This document shows positions 26,420-35,192 of a DNA stretch of 64,000 nucleotides, in pieces; position 1 is the stretch's first letter, and each line of letters starts with the position of its first letter. Position numbers and translations under genes: made by a program. This stretch comes from Paeniglutamicibacter gangotriensis Lz1y (GTDB taxonomy: Bacteria; Actinomycetota; Actinomycetes; Actinomycetales; Micrococcaceae). The stretch covers positions 1-64,000 of the forward strand of contig NZ_AOCK01000001.1 of assembly GCF_000348945.1 (NCBI RefSeq), in the 5' to 3' direction. Under the pieces are notes generated by a model. That model was not told the origin of the DNA and searched no databases. It saw only the letters and a program-made list of their open reading frames with translations.

Positions 26420-27877
26420 ATGTCTATATCCACGCCGCAGAAGGAACAGTCCTCGACTGGTTTCTTCGGCCACCCTAAAACGCTCTCGAATCTGTTCAGC
26501 ATCGAGATGTGGGAGCGCTTCTCCTTTTACGGGATGCAAGCGATCCTGGCGTACTACATGTATTTCTCGGTTTCCGAGGGCGGGCTCGGCCTGTCCAAGG
26601 ACCTGGCGCTGTCCCTAGTCGGCGCCTATGGCGGTGCCGTCTACCTGAGCACCATCCTGGGCGCCTGGCTGGCTGACCGCCTGCTGGGTTCCGAGAAGGT
26701 CCTGCTCTGCGCGGCCTTCATGATCATGGCCGGGCACATCGGGTTGGCCGTGCTCCCCGGCGCCACGGGCCTGGCTGTCGGTCTGGTGCTGGTTGCCGTG
26801 GGCTCCGGCGGGCTGAAGGCCAATGCCACCGCGCTGGTCGGCTCGCTGTATTCCAAGGAAGACACCCGGCGCGACGCTGGTTTCTCCATCTTCTACATGG
26901 GCGTGAACATCGGCGGCCTGCTTGGCCCGCTGCTCACCGGCTTCTTGCACCAGCGCTGGGGCTTCCACATCGGCTTCGCCGCTGCAGCCCTGGGCATGGC
27001 AGTGGGCGTGGGAATCTATCTGACCGGTCGCAAGAACCTGCCCGAATCGGTCAAGGTGGTCGGCAACCCGTTGCCGGTCAACGAGCGCAAAAAGTACCTG
27101 CTGGGTCTGCTCGCCTTCATCGCCGTGGTGGTGGTCGCCTTCGCACTGAAGCTCATCACCGCCGAATCGTTGGCCCGCACGATTGCCTACGCCGTCATCC
27201 TGGCCTCGGTCATCTACTTCGCCTTGTTGCTGCGTTCCAAGCGCGTCACCGCGGTGGAGCGCAAACACGTGCTGGCATTCATCCCGTTGTACATCGCCTC
27301 CGCAGCATTCTGGGCGTTGTTCCAGCAGCAGTTCACCTTCATCGCCGTGTACTCCGAGGAGCGCCTGGACCGCACACTGTTCGGCTGGGAAATGCCGGCT
27401 TCCTGGGTCCAGTCGATCAACCCGGTGTTCATCATCGTGCTGGCCGGGGTATTCGCGGCGTTGTGGACCAAGCTTGGAACCCGCCAGCCGGGCACCGTGA
27501 TGAAGTTCTCCGCCTCGCTGATCATTGTCGGGCTGGCCTTTCTGGTGTTCATCCCTCTGGAGTCGCTGGAGAAGACCCCGCTGCTGGCCTTGGTGGGAAT
27601 CTTGTTCCTGTGCACCCTCGCCGAGCTGCTGCTGAGCCCCATCGGGCAATCGGTGACCACCAAATTGGCCCCGGCGGCCTTCGGCACCCAGATGATCGCG
27701 CTCTTCTTCCTCTCGGTGTCCCTAGGCACCACGCTAGCCGGCATCTTGGCCGGTTTCTACACCGAGGGCAATGAGATCACCTACTTCTTGGTCCTGGGCG
27801 GAACCGCGATCGTGCTGGGCCTAGCCCTGCTGCTCTCCGCCCCGGCCCTGAAGAAGCTGATGGGCGAGGTCCGCTAA
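26420..27877 (+). CDS. Proton-dependent oligopeptide (POT) transporter
   Basis: 485 aa and about 12-14 membrane segments. N-terminal IEMWERFSFYGMQAILAYYM is the PTR2 family signature, with the E-x-x-E/R-like proton-coupling region. FSIFYMGVNIGGLLGPLLTG is the second PTR2 signature. Imports di- and tripeptides by proton symport at the cytoplasmic membrane. Downstream of an amidase, so the pair may serve peptide/amide nutrition. Confidence 0.92.
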   Translation: MSISTPQKEQSSTGFFGHPKTLSNLFSIEMWERFSFYGMQAILAYYMYFSVSEGGLGLSKDLALSLVGAYGGAVYLSTILGAWLADRLLGSEKVLLCAAFMIMAGHIGLAVLPGATGLAVGLVLVAVGSGGLKANATALVGSLYSKEDTRRDAGFSIFYMGVNIGGLLGPLLTGFLHQRWGFHIGFAAAALGMAVGVGIYLTGRKNLPESVKVVGNPLPVNERKKYLLGLLAFIAVVVVAFALKLITAESLARTIAYAVILASVIYFALLLRSKRVTAVERKHVLAFIPLYIASAAFWALFQQQFTFIAVYSEERLDRTLFGWEMPASWVQSINPVFIIVLAGVFAALWTKLGTRQPGTVMKFSASLIIVGLAFLVFIPLESLEKTPLLALVGILFLCTLAELLLSPIGQSVTTKLAPAAFGTQMIALFFLSVSLGTTLAGILAGFYTEGNEITYFLVLGGTAIVLGLALLLSAPALKKLMGEVR

Positions 27878-27900
27878 GACCCAGCAGCAAGCCGAAAAAG

Positions 27901-27945
27901 AACGGCGCCCGCCAACGGAACTGGATTCCGTCGGCGGGCGCCGTT
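27901..27945. terminator. Bidirectional terminator between POT and DUF4190 genes
   Basis: AACGGCGCCCGCC pairs with GGCGGGCGCCGTT, with an inner ACGGAA/TTCCGT pairing. AAAAAG before it gives a U-tract on the minus strand, and GTTTCG follows on the plus strand. Serves the convergent genes ending at 27877 and 27980. Confidence 0.85.
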
Positions 27946-27979
27946 TCGCTTGGCCAGGCACGGGCCTACGATTACCGGG

Positions 27980-28510
27980 TCAGTAGTAGATGGCGCTGCT
28001 GGCGAACAAACCGACAGTGACCAGACCGCCGACCAGCAACAAAAACAGCAGCCCTAGATAACCGGTGATCAGGCCACCAATCGCCACACCACGCATGTGC
28101 GGCTCACGTCGCAGGGCCATATGCCCGCAAATGATCGCCACGATCTCGGGGACCAGCAGTAACCCCAAGCTAAGCAGGCCGACGATCCCGGAAACCAGGG
28201 AGACGATGGCCAGCACTCCCGAGGGTCGTTGGGTCTGGGCCGGGTAACCCGGCTGCTGATACTGCTGCGGATAGCCATGCTGCGGGCCCTCGTGGTTCCA
28301 CGCATCTGGGCCGCCTCCAGGTCCCCGAGGCGCGCTCGGGTAGCCGGAACCGTGTGGGGCACCGCCGATCGGCGGTGCGTCCAGCGGCATGTCCAGATAC
28401 GGGTTGCGCGATGCGCCCGGGTGTGGGTTCTGCGACCAGCGCGGGTCATGCGGATCGTTAAACGACGGATCCACTGTGGACTCACGCGCTCCGTCTTTGT
28501 CCTTGGCCAT
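27980..28510 (-). CDS. DUF4190 domain membrane protein
   Basis: 176 aa. A long hydrophilic N-terminus rich in Pro, Gly, Gln and Tyr (about 90 residues; repeats such as QQYQQPGYPAQ) is followed by two to three membrane segments. VLAIVSLVSGIVGLLSLGLL then CGHMALRREPHMRGVAIGG is the DUF4190 signature. Such proteins are common in actinobacteria and of unknown function. Confidence 0.85.
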   Translation of the reverse strand: MAKDKDGARESTVDPSFNDPHDPRWSQNPHPGASRNPYLDMPLDAPPIGGAPHGSGYPSAPRGPGGGPDAWNHEGPQHGYPQQYQQPGYPAQTQRPSGVLAIVSLVSGIVGLLSLGLLLVPEIVAIICGHMALRREPHMRGVAIGGLITGYLGLLFLLLVGGLVTVGLFASSAIYY

Positions 28511-28650
28511 GTTTTCCTTCCGGCGAGCTGGCCGACGCGGCTCGGGATGCTGCCCCTGCTGCTCGGCTTCTAGCTCCCCAGTTTAGCGTTCACTCCGGGC
28601 CACAGCGTGCGCACATCGACCGCTCAGGAACCGGTGGGAGAGTTGAGATT

Positions 28651-29856
28651 ATGGACAAGGAAAACCCACCTCCAGCCACACGTTCCCACCCGAGGCACCA
28701 TGCTGTGCCACCGTACTTGTTGGTCTCGATGGCCGCCTGCGACGGCGTGTGGGAAGCCCCGGAGGCGATGCGAGAATTCATCGCGCCTCCGGTGGCCCCT
28801 GAGGACCGGGATCTTCCTGGCGCACCGGGCCAATCCGCCGGCTCGGACTTCGAAACCCGCAGTCGCATCGCCACCCGCGCACGCCAGACGTTGCTGCTTG
28901 ACCAAGCGCTGCTGCACGAGCGGGCCACCACACACGCAGACATCGCCCGTCTCATGGATCCGACCGGACGGCTCGCACGGATCATTTCCGACGCCCAGGG
29001 CGCGGAGAGCACCCCCGGGAACCCCGTGCGCGCCGAGGGCGAGTCTCCCATCCAAGACCTAGACGTCAACCGTGCCTATGACGGTCTGGGCGCGGTCTAC
29101 GAGTTCCTTGCAGACATGTTCAAACGCTCCAGTCTCGACGGTTCCGGGTTGGTGCTGCGCGGCACCGTTCATTACGGCCAGTACTACGACAACGCGTTCT
29201 GGGATGGTACCCAAATGGTGATGGGCGATGGGGACGGGGAGGTTTTTAATTCCTTCACCTCCTCGCTGTCGGTGATCGCGCACGAACTCGGACACGGGCT
29301 GCTGCAATACACCACTAACCTGGATTATCAGGGCCAATCAGGTGCCTTGAACGAGTCGATAGCCGATGTCATGGGTGCGCTGGTGGAGCAATTCGTGGCC
29401 GGGCAGGACGCGGCCTCTGCCAGCTGGCTGATCGGCGAGGGCCTGTTCACCGACGCGGTGCACGGGGTGGCCCTTCGGTCCATGGCCGCCCCGGGCACAG
29501 CCTATGACGACCCGATCCTGGGCAAGGACCCACAACCGGCCACCATGGCCGGCTATCTGGACACGACCGAGGACAACGGTGGGGTGCACCTGAACTCGGG
29601 TATCCCCAACCACGCCTTCTACCTCTTCGCCACCGCACTGGGCGGCAACGCCTGGGAAACCGCCGGGTCCCTATGGTTCAACGTCATTGCCACCCGCGCC
29701 CTGCCACAGGACGCGGACTTCGGCATCTTCGCCGAGCAGACCCTGCTGCAGGCCCGACGCGACCACGGTGCCGGATCCGCTATCGAGCTGGCCCTAGTCG
29801 AGGCCTGGGACGCCGTGGGGGTCCACCCCGTCGTCCAGGAGGCAGTCAATGAATGA
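28651..29856 (+). CDS. M4 family metallopeptidase, protealysin-like
   Basis: 401 aa. Zinc site HELGH at residues 211-215 (VIAHELGHGLLQYTT) with the third ligand in ESIAD (E235). The M4 N-terminal beta part shows YYDNAFWDGTQMVMGDGDG. No signal peptide is visible. Instead, residues 20-24 read PPYLL, the short propeptide motif known from protealysin. This points to an intracellular-type M4 protease rather than a secreted thermolysin. SD GGGAGAG precedes the ATG. The stop overlaps the start of an emfourin-like inhibitor gene by eight bases, matching the protealysin operon of Serratia. Confidence 0.9.
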   Translation: MDKENPPPATRSHPRHHAVPPYLLVSMAACDGVWEAPEAMREFIAPPVAPEDRDLPGAPGQSAGSDFETRSRIATRARQTLLLDQALLHERATTHADIARLMDPTGRLARIISDAQGAESTPGNPVRAEGESPIQDLDVNRAYDGLGAVYEFLADMFKRSSLDGSGLVLRGTVHYGQYYDNAFWDGTQMVMGDGDGEVFNSFTSSLSVIAHELGHGLLQYTTNLDYQGQSGALNESIADVMGALVEQFVAGQDAASASWLIGEGLFTDAVHGVALRSMAAPGTAYDDPILGKDPQPATMAGYLDTTEDNGGVHLNSGIPNHAFYLFATALGGNAWETAGSLWFNVIATRALPQDADFGIFAEQTLLQARRDHGAGSAIELALVEAWDAVGVHPVVQEAVNE

Positions 29857-30169
29857 GGTCCCTGACGAGCCGCTGGTCATCCGGGTGGCCCGATCCGGCG
29901 GGGTCGCAGGCATGACCCGTACCGGAACGCTGGAATTACACCCCCAATCCCCCACATCCGGGCAGGAAACCTCCTGGGTTGCGCTGGCCCAAGAGGCATT
30001 AGCCGAGCTACGGGCGGCAAAGGAATCCGCGGCACCGTCGCAGCTACGTGACAGCTTCATGTGGTCGCTGGACTTCGATGGAGAAAAGCATTCGGTGGCA
30101 GATGCTCTGTTGACCGGGCCGGCACGCACCCTGGCCGAACACATCATCGGGACCCCGCTGCCACGTTGA
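29849..30169 (+). CDS. Emfourin-like protealysin inhibitor
   Basis: 106 aa. The opening VIRVARSGGVAGMTRTGTLEL resembles the start of emfourin (M4in), the proteinaceous inhibitor encoded beside protealysin. The rest is hydrophilic with little else recognisable. Start ATG at 29849 overlaps the last codons of the M4 gene by eight bases, so both products should be made from one mRNA. The family assignment rests on motif and context; no experimental link exists here. Confidence 0.75.
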   Translation: MNEVPDEPLVIRVARSGGVAGMTRTGTLELHPQSPTSGQETSWVALAQEALAELRAAKESAAPSQLRDSFMWSLDFDGEKHSVADALLTGPARTLAEHIIGTPLPR

Positions 30170-30231
30170 GCGGTGAATGGGCGCGCCGACTTGTCCGGGC
30201 ACCAGAACCCAATCAATGAGAAACTAACTTC

Positions 30232-31869
30232 ATGGCCCATCCTCGCGCCGGGACCCCGGCACTGCCCCAAGACCTGATCGACCTTTCAGCGGTGCGCGAC
30301 GCGTACTTCGACACTCACCCGGATCCCGCTGACCCCGCCCAGCGCGTGGCCTTTGGCACCTCCGGACACCGCGGCACCTCATTAAACGGTTCCTTCAACG
30401 AGGACCACATCGCTGCGATCACCCAGGCGATCGTGGAGTACCGCCGCAACGCCGGGATCACTGGGCCGTTGTTCGTCGGCAAGGACACCCACGCACTCTC
30501 CGACCCCGCCCAGGACACGGTCTTGGAGGTACTGGCGGGCAACGATGTGGCCATCCTGGCTGACGCGCGCAATGGGTGGACCCCCACCCCCGCGCTGAGC
30601 CATGCGATCTTGGCGCACAACGCGGACCCTGCGGCACCGCGCGCCGATGGCATCATCATCACTCCCTCGCACAACCCGCCTGCAGACGGCGGACTGAAGT
30701 ACAACCCGCCGCACGGCGGACCCGCGGACACCGATGCCACCTCCTGGATCGCTAACCGCGCCAACGAGCTGCTGGAGGCCAAGATGGACGGGGTCAAGCG
30801 CACCTCGCTGGGCGTCGCGCGGCTGAATGGCAAGATCGGCACGTTCGACTTCATGAACGCCTACGTCCGGGACCTGGACTCGGTGCTGGATCTCGAGGCG
30901 ATCCGCGCCTCGGGGCTGCGCATCGGCGCGGACCCGATGGGTGGGGCCGCGGTGGATTACTGGGGTGCGATCGCCGAAATCCACAAGCTGGATCTGAGCG
31001 TGGTGAACCCCGGGGTGGACCCGCGCTTCGCGTTCATGACCCTGGACACCGATGGGAAGATCCGTATGGATTGTTCCTCGGCCCACGCGATGGCCTCGCT
31101 GGTTGCCGCGCGCGACGCCTATGACATCTCCACGGGAAACGACGCGGACGCGGACCGCCATGGCATCGTCACCCCCGATGCCGGGCTGATGAACCCCAAC
31201 CACTTCCTGGCGGTGGCCATCGACTACCTCTACACCCACCGCACCGGCTGGTCCGCCGATGCCGGCATCGGCAAGACGCTGGTCTCCTCCTCGATGATCG
31301 ATAAGGTCGCGGCAAAACTTGGTCGCACCCTGATGGAGGTCCCGGTGGGCTTCAAATGGTTTGTGCCGGGCCTGCTGGATGGCACCGGGGCCTTCGGCGG
31401 CGAGGAATCCGCCGGTGCATCGTTCCTGCGCCGTGACGGACGCACCTGGACCACCGACAAGGACGGGATCCTGCTGGCGCTGCTGGCCAGCGAGATCACC
31501 GCGGTGAGCGGTTCCAGCCCCTCGAAGCACTACGCGGCATTAGCCGCCGAGCACGGCGCACCCGCCTACGCACGCATTGACGCCGTCGCGGACCGTCACC
31601 AGCGGGAGGTACTGGCCAATCTGGCGGCCAGCGACGTCACGGCCGATTCATTGGCCGGGGAAAAAATCACCGCGCGGCTCACCGAGGCCCCCGGCAACGG
31701 GGCGAAGATTGGCGGGTTGAAGGTCACCACAGCCAACGCCTGGTTCGCCGCACGCCCGTCGGGCACGGAGGACAAATACAAGATCTACGCCGAGTCGTTC
31801 CTGGGAGCCGAGCACCTGGACCGCGTGCAATCCGAGGCAAAAACCATCGTCGACACAGTCCTAGGTTAA
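30232..31869 (+). CDS. pgm: Phosphoglucomutase (alpha-D-glucose phosphate-specific)
   Basis: Interconverts glucose-1-phosphate and glucose-6-phosphate. 545 aa. The phosphoserine loop reads GIIITPSHNPPADGGLKYNP, the metal site NDADADRHGIVTPD, the sugar-binding loop GGEESAGASFLRRDG and the phosphate loop RPSGTEDKYKIYAESF. Links glycogen or trehalose metabolism with glycolysis. It acts on the alpha anomer, whereas the HAD domain at 38299-41553 is a beta-anomer enzyme. Confidence 0.95.
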   Translation: MAHPRAGTPALPQDLIDLSAVRDAYFDTHPDPADPAQRVAFGTSGHRGTSLNGSFNEDHIAAITQAIVEYRRNAGITGPLFVGKDTHALSDPAQDTVLEVLAGNDVAILADARNGWTPTPALSHAILAHNADPAAPRADGIIITPSHNPPADGGLKYNPPHGGPADTDATSWIANRANELLEAKMDGVKRTSLGVARLNGKIGTFDFMNAYVRDLDSVLDLEAIRASGLRIGADPMGGAAVDYWGAIAEIHKLDLSVVNPGVDPRFAFMTLDTDGKIRMDCSSAHAMASLVAARDAYDISTGNDADADRHGIVTPDAGLMNPNHFLAVAIDYLYTHRTGWSADAGIGKTLVSSSMIDKVAAKLGRTLMEVPVGFKWFVPGLLDGTGAFGGEESAGASFLRRDGRTWTTDKDGILLALLASEITAVSGSSPSKHYAALAAEHGAPAYARIDAVADRHQREVLANLAASDVTADSLAGEKITARLTEAPGNGAKIGGLKVTTANAWFAARPSGTEDKYKIYAESFLGAEHLDRVQSEAKTIVDTVLG

Positions 31870-31995
31870 GCGCAACCGCCCCGCACCACCCCGGCAAGGA
31901 AACATTTCAAGGACTGTCTGACCTGCAAGCATGCATGATGAGGAATGTTTAATGTGGGGCGACGACCGCATCACGGTCGGCGCCCCGGGTGCACC
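31870..31995. other. Gap with hairpin between pgm and the aldehyde dehydrogenase
   Basis: Convergent 3' ends. A hairpin at 31956-31986 pairs GGGGCG and CGACCG with CGGTCG and CGCCCC around CATCA. No U-run follows on either strand, so it is a weak terminator candidate. Confidence 0.45.
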
Positions 31996-33459
31996 CTAGA
32001 GCAGCCGCTTGATGAGCTTGGCCTTAGCCCAGGTGTATGGCGGATACACGGCCTTGAGCGTATCGATTACCGTGGTTTTGCCCATCACCGCACGCATCTG
32101 CGAGAGCCGCTCAAAGCCATGCCTCCCGTGGTATGCACCCATGCCAGAGGCCCCGACACCGCCGAACGGCAGACCCGGAACGGCAAGGTGCAGGGATGGG
32201 GCGTTGTGCACGATGGCCCCGGCACGCACCTGGTCGCCGAAGGAGGACTGCAGCCGCGGGTTCTCGGAAAACAGGTAGGCCACCAGGGGGTTGGGTCGCG
32301 CGTTGATGAAGCGCACGGCCGCGTCGAAGCTGTCCACGGCAACGATCGGCAGAATCGGGCCGAAGATCTCCTCACGCATCAGCGGAGAATCGGGGTCCAC
32401 ATTGATGATCACCGTCGGTTCGATCTTCAGGGTGTCGCGGTCATGCCCGCCTCCGACGACGATCTGGCCATCATCCAGACAGGCAACCAGCCGGTCGAAG
32501 TGCGCGGTGTTCACGATGCGTCCATAGTCGCGGCTGGCCATCGGATTCTTGCCGTAGAACGCGGTGATGACCTTGCCCAGCTGCTTTTCCAGGTTCTGAT
32601 CGGTGTCCCCCACCGCCAGCACGTAATCCGGTGCCACACAGGTCTGCCCGGCGTTCATGAATTTACCGAAGACCAGCCGGCGGGCCACGGCGGAGGAGGA
32701 AGAATCCATCACCACGGCCGGGGACTTGCCGCCCAATTCCAGGGTCACCGGGGTCAACTGCTCCGCGGCGGCCCGCGCCACGATCTTCCCGACCCGCTCC
32801 CCACCGGTGTAAAAGATGTGGTCAAAATGCTGTTCCAACAGGTGGGTACTGGTGGAGGCCCCGCCCTGGATGACGGCGCAGGCCCGGTGGTCCATGAATT
32901 GCGGGATCAACCTGCCCAACAACGCCGAGGTGGAAGGGGCCAACTCCGAGGGCTTGATGACGGTGACGTTCCCTGCGGCAATCGAGGCAACCAGCGGGGC
33001 CAAGACCAACTGCAGCGGGTAGTTCCAGGCGCCGATGATCAGCACCACGCCCAGGGGTTGCGGCTCGATCTTGGCCGCGGCCGGCTGCAACGCCAACGGC
33101 ACCTTCACGGCCTTGGATTCCATCCATTCGGAGAGGTGCAGCTGCGCGTGATCGATCTCCGCGCGCACCATGTCCACTTCCGTCATCCTGGCCTCGACGG
33201 GGCTCTTGCCCAGGTCGTCGGCCAGCGCGTCAAGGAAGTCTTGTTCGTGTGCCTCGAGCATGCGCTCCAGCGCCTTGAGCTGCGAGGCGCGAAACCGCCG
33301 CGGGTGCGCCAGCCTGGTGGCCACCACATCGTGCATGGAGGCAACGATCTCCGCGATGTTCGCAGGTGCCTCGGCGACCACCTCCGGTAGCTCGAGCTCG
33401 CTCAGCGCCCGCGACGAAGAAGACGCGACGACATGGTGTGGTTTTTCGGTTGTGCCCAT
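31996..33459 (-). CDS. Aldehyde dehydrogenase (class 3-like)
   Basis: 487 aa NAD(P)-dependent dehydrogenase oxidising aldehydes to acids. Catalytic Cys in NAGQTCVAPDYVL, general-base Glu in TLELGGKSPAVV, and the NAD-binding YTGGERVGK. Substrate specificity is not readable; the length and C-terminus suggest the fatty/aromatic aldehyde group. Its start faces the TPP riboswitch of the thiamin operon, with about 170 bases between. Confidence 0.93.
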   Translation of the reverse strand: MGTTEKPHHVVASSSSRALSELELPEVVAEAPANIAEIVASMHDVVATRLAHPRRFRASQLKALERMLEAHEQDFLDALADDLGKSPVEARMTEVDMVRAEIDHAQLHLSEWMESKAVKVPLALQPAAAKIEPQPLGVVLIIGAWNYPLQLVLAPLVASIAAGNVTVIKPSELAPSTSALLGRLIPQFMDHRACAVIQGGASTSTHLLEQHFDHIFYTGGERVGKIVARAAAEQLTPVTLELGGKSPAVVMDSSSSAVARRLVFGKFMNAGQTCVAPDYVLAVGDTDQNLEKQLGKVITAFYGKNPMASRDYGRIVNTAHFDRLVACLDDGQIVVGGGHDRDTLKIEPTVIINVDPDSPLMREEIFGPILPIVAVDSFDAAVRFINARPNPLVAYLFSENPRLQSSFGDQVRAGAIVHNAPSLHLAVPGLPFGGVGASGMGAYHGRHGFERLSQMRAVMGKTTVIDTLKAVYPPYTWAKAKLIKRLL

Positions 33460-33589
33460 CTCACGAGCCTACGACGGGCGCGGGCCGTGCAACAGGGCGC
33501 CACGCGTGCCCACCGGACAGTAAACCTCCAGGAGCATCGCGCCCGGTCCGGTGCATCGCGCCGGGTTGAGGCCGGTACTCGACGCACAT

Positions 33590-33620
33590 TTGCCGCCGCG
33601 GGCGCCGGTTGAGATAGGCT
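33590..33620 (+). promoter_or_regulatory. Candidate promoter of the thiamin salvage operon
   Basis: TTGCCG at 33590-33595 and TAGGCT at 33615-33620, separated by 19 bases, would place a start near 33627, just before the riboswitch aptamer. The spacing is long, so this is tentative. Confidence 0.35.
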
Positions 33621-33628
33621 CGCGGGTA

Positions 33629-33714
33629 GTGACACGGGGTGTCGGCGCGCATGCGGCCGGCTGAGATAAGACCCGTAGAACCTGATCTAGTTCGTACTAG
33701 CGGAGGGATGTTGC
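33629..33714 (+). promoter_or_regulatory. TPP riboswitch (THI element)
   Basis: Conserved aptamer blocks in order: ACGGGGTG at 33633-33640, GGCTGAGA near 33659, ACCCGTAGAACCTGATC near 33671-33687, then GCGGAGGGATG at 33700-33710. These match the THI-box consensus (CTGAGA...ACCC..GAACCTGATC....GCG.AGGGA). The final GGAGGG at 33702-33707 is also the Shine-Dalgarno of thiM, ten bases before its ATG. Ligand-stabilised closure of the aptamer would hide the ribosome site. Thiamin pyrophosphate is the expected ligand. Confidence 0.93.
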
Positions 33715-33717
33715 TTC

Positions 33718-34536
33718 ATGGAATCCATGGTGCCTTCTATCGTGTTTACACCCGGCGAGCTCGCCGATGCCCTGGGCGCACTGCGCGCCTCCACCCCGTT
33801 GGTGCAGGTGCTGACCAACGCCGTGGTCACCAACTTCACCGCCAACGTGCTGCTTGCCGCTGGCGCATCGCCCGCGATGGTCGATGTCCCCGGGGAAGCA
33901 GGCGGATTCGCCGCCGTGGCCTCGGGCATGCTGGTGAACCTGGGCACCCCGCACGGCGAACAGCGCGCCGCGATGGCCGAGGCCGTTGCCGCCGCCAATG
34001 CCGCCGGAACACCCTGGGTCCTGGACCCGGTGGCCGTCGGATCGTTGGGCATACGCACCAACTTCGCCTTGAAGCTGCGAGATGCCTCCCCCACGGTGAT
34101 CCGCGGCAACGCCTCGGAAATCATGGTGCTGGCCGAAGCAGGCAGCGGTGGGCGCGGGGTGGAGGCCACCGACACGGTCGATTCGGCCAGCGCCGCGGCC
34201 ACGGCCCTGGCCCTGCGCAGCGGAGCGGTGGTTGCCGTCTCCGGAGAAGCGGATCTGATTACCGACGGGACGCGCACCGTACACGTGCACGGCGGCAGCA
34301 AGATGCTCACCTTGGTGACCGGCGGCGGGTGCGCTCTGGGAGCCATCTGCGCGGCGTTCCTGTCGCTCACCGATGACGCATTGTTGGCGGCCGTCGCCGG
34401 ACACGCGTGCTATTCGGCAGCTGCCGAACGCGCCGAGGCCATCGCCTCCGGGCCGGGCAGCTTCGCGGTAGCCTTCCTTGACGCGCTGCACACCCTGACC
34501 CCGGCCGAATTGGCCTCCACGGCGGTGCTTTCCTGA
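33718..34536 (+). CDS. thiM: Hydroxyethylthiazole kinase
   Basis: Phosphorylates 4-methyl-5-(2-hydroxyethyl)thiazole for thiamin salvage. 272 aa. [20 protein letters not shown] and [10 protein letters not shown] are core blocks, and the ATP/substrate region reads [16 protein letters not shown] with the catalytic Cys in GGGCALG. Translation starts at ATG 33718 (or 33727) behind the riboswitch-embedded SD. The stop TGA shares a base with the thiE ATG. Confidence 0.95.
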   Translation: MESMVPSIVFTPGELADALGALRASTPLVQVLTNAVVTNFTANVLLAAGASPAMVDVPGEAGGFAAVASGMLVNLGTPHGEQRAAMAEAVAAANAAGTPWVLDPVAVGSLGIRTNFALKLRDASPTVIRGNASEIMVLAEAGSGGRGVEATDTVDSASAAATALALRSGAVVAVSGEADLITDGTRTVHVHGGSKMLTLVTGGGCALGAICAAFLSLTDDALLAAVAGHACYSAAAERAEAIASGPGSFAVAFLDALHTLTPAELASTAVLS

Positions 34537-35192
34537 TGCCCGCCGGAATCTACCTGGTCCTGGACTCTGCCTCCACCGCCGGTCGCAGCTTAGAAGAGAT
34601 CGTCAAGGCGGCGGTGGCCGGCGGGATCAAAACCGTCCAGTTGCGCTGCAAGGACATGCCTTCCGGGAAATTCGTGGACCTGGTAATGGCTTGCGCCCAC
34701 CACACCTCCGGGCACGCGGAGCTGCTGGTCAACGACCGCGTCGATGTGTACCTCGCGGCCCGTGCCGCGGGCGCCGAGGTCCAGGGCGTGCACATCGGCC
34801 AGTCCGATATCCGCGCGGAGCTGGTGCGTGAACTCATCGGTCCCGACGCGGTGCTGGGCCTCTCCGCCTCCACCGCTAAGGAGATCGAAGCCGCCAACCA
34901 GCTCAACGCGTCTGCCCCGGGCACCATCGACTACCTGGGGGTCGGCGCGGTCCATGCGACGCCCACCAAGAAGGACCATCCCGAACCGCTGGGTTATGCG
35001 GGCTTGGCCGCGGCAGTGGCCCGCAGCCATGCCCCGGTAGTTGCCATCGGAGGGCTGGGCGCCATCGATATCGAGGCAGTGGCGGCCTCGGGGGCCGCCT
35101 CCATGGCCGTGGTGCGCGCGATCTGCGCCGTCGAAGACCCGCGCGAGGCCACCGCGGCACTGATCGATCTCTGGAAGGCAGAAACACCATGA
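34536..35192 (+). CDS. thiE: Thiamine-phosphate synthase
   Basis: Joins HMP-pyrophosphate and thiazole phosphate to thiamin phosphate. 218 aa TIM barrel. GGIKTVQLRCKD, LLVNDRVDVYLAA, GVHIGQSD, YLGVGAVHATPTKKDH and VAIGGLG are the expected blocks. GVGAVHATPTK differs slightly from the usual GpifPTxTK but conserves the TPTK phosphate loop. One-base overlap with thiM and four-base overlap with thiD. Confidence 0.95.
   Translation: MPAGIYLVLDSASTAGRSLEEIVKAAVAGGIKTVQLRCKDMPSGKFVDLVMACAHHTSGHAELLVNDRVDVYLAARAAGAEVQGVHIGQSDIRAELVRELIGPDAVLGLSASTAKEIEAANQLNASAPGTIDYLGVGAVHATPTKKDHPEPLGYAGLAAAVARSHAPVVAIGGLGAIDIEAVAASGAASMAVVRAICAVEDPREATAALIDLWKAETP

Noticed and set aside
31945-33390. 481-codon frame antisense to the aldehyde dehydrogenase
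   Set aside because: His/Gly/Arg-rich shadow with no recognisable domain; the opposite strand has full ALDH motifs.
33461-33652. Short minus-strand frames over the riboswitch region
   Set aside because: They coincide with the conserved THI element and show no protein features.
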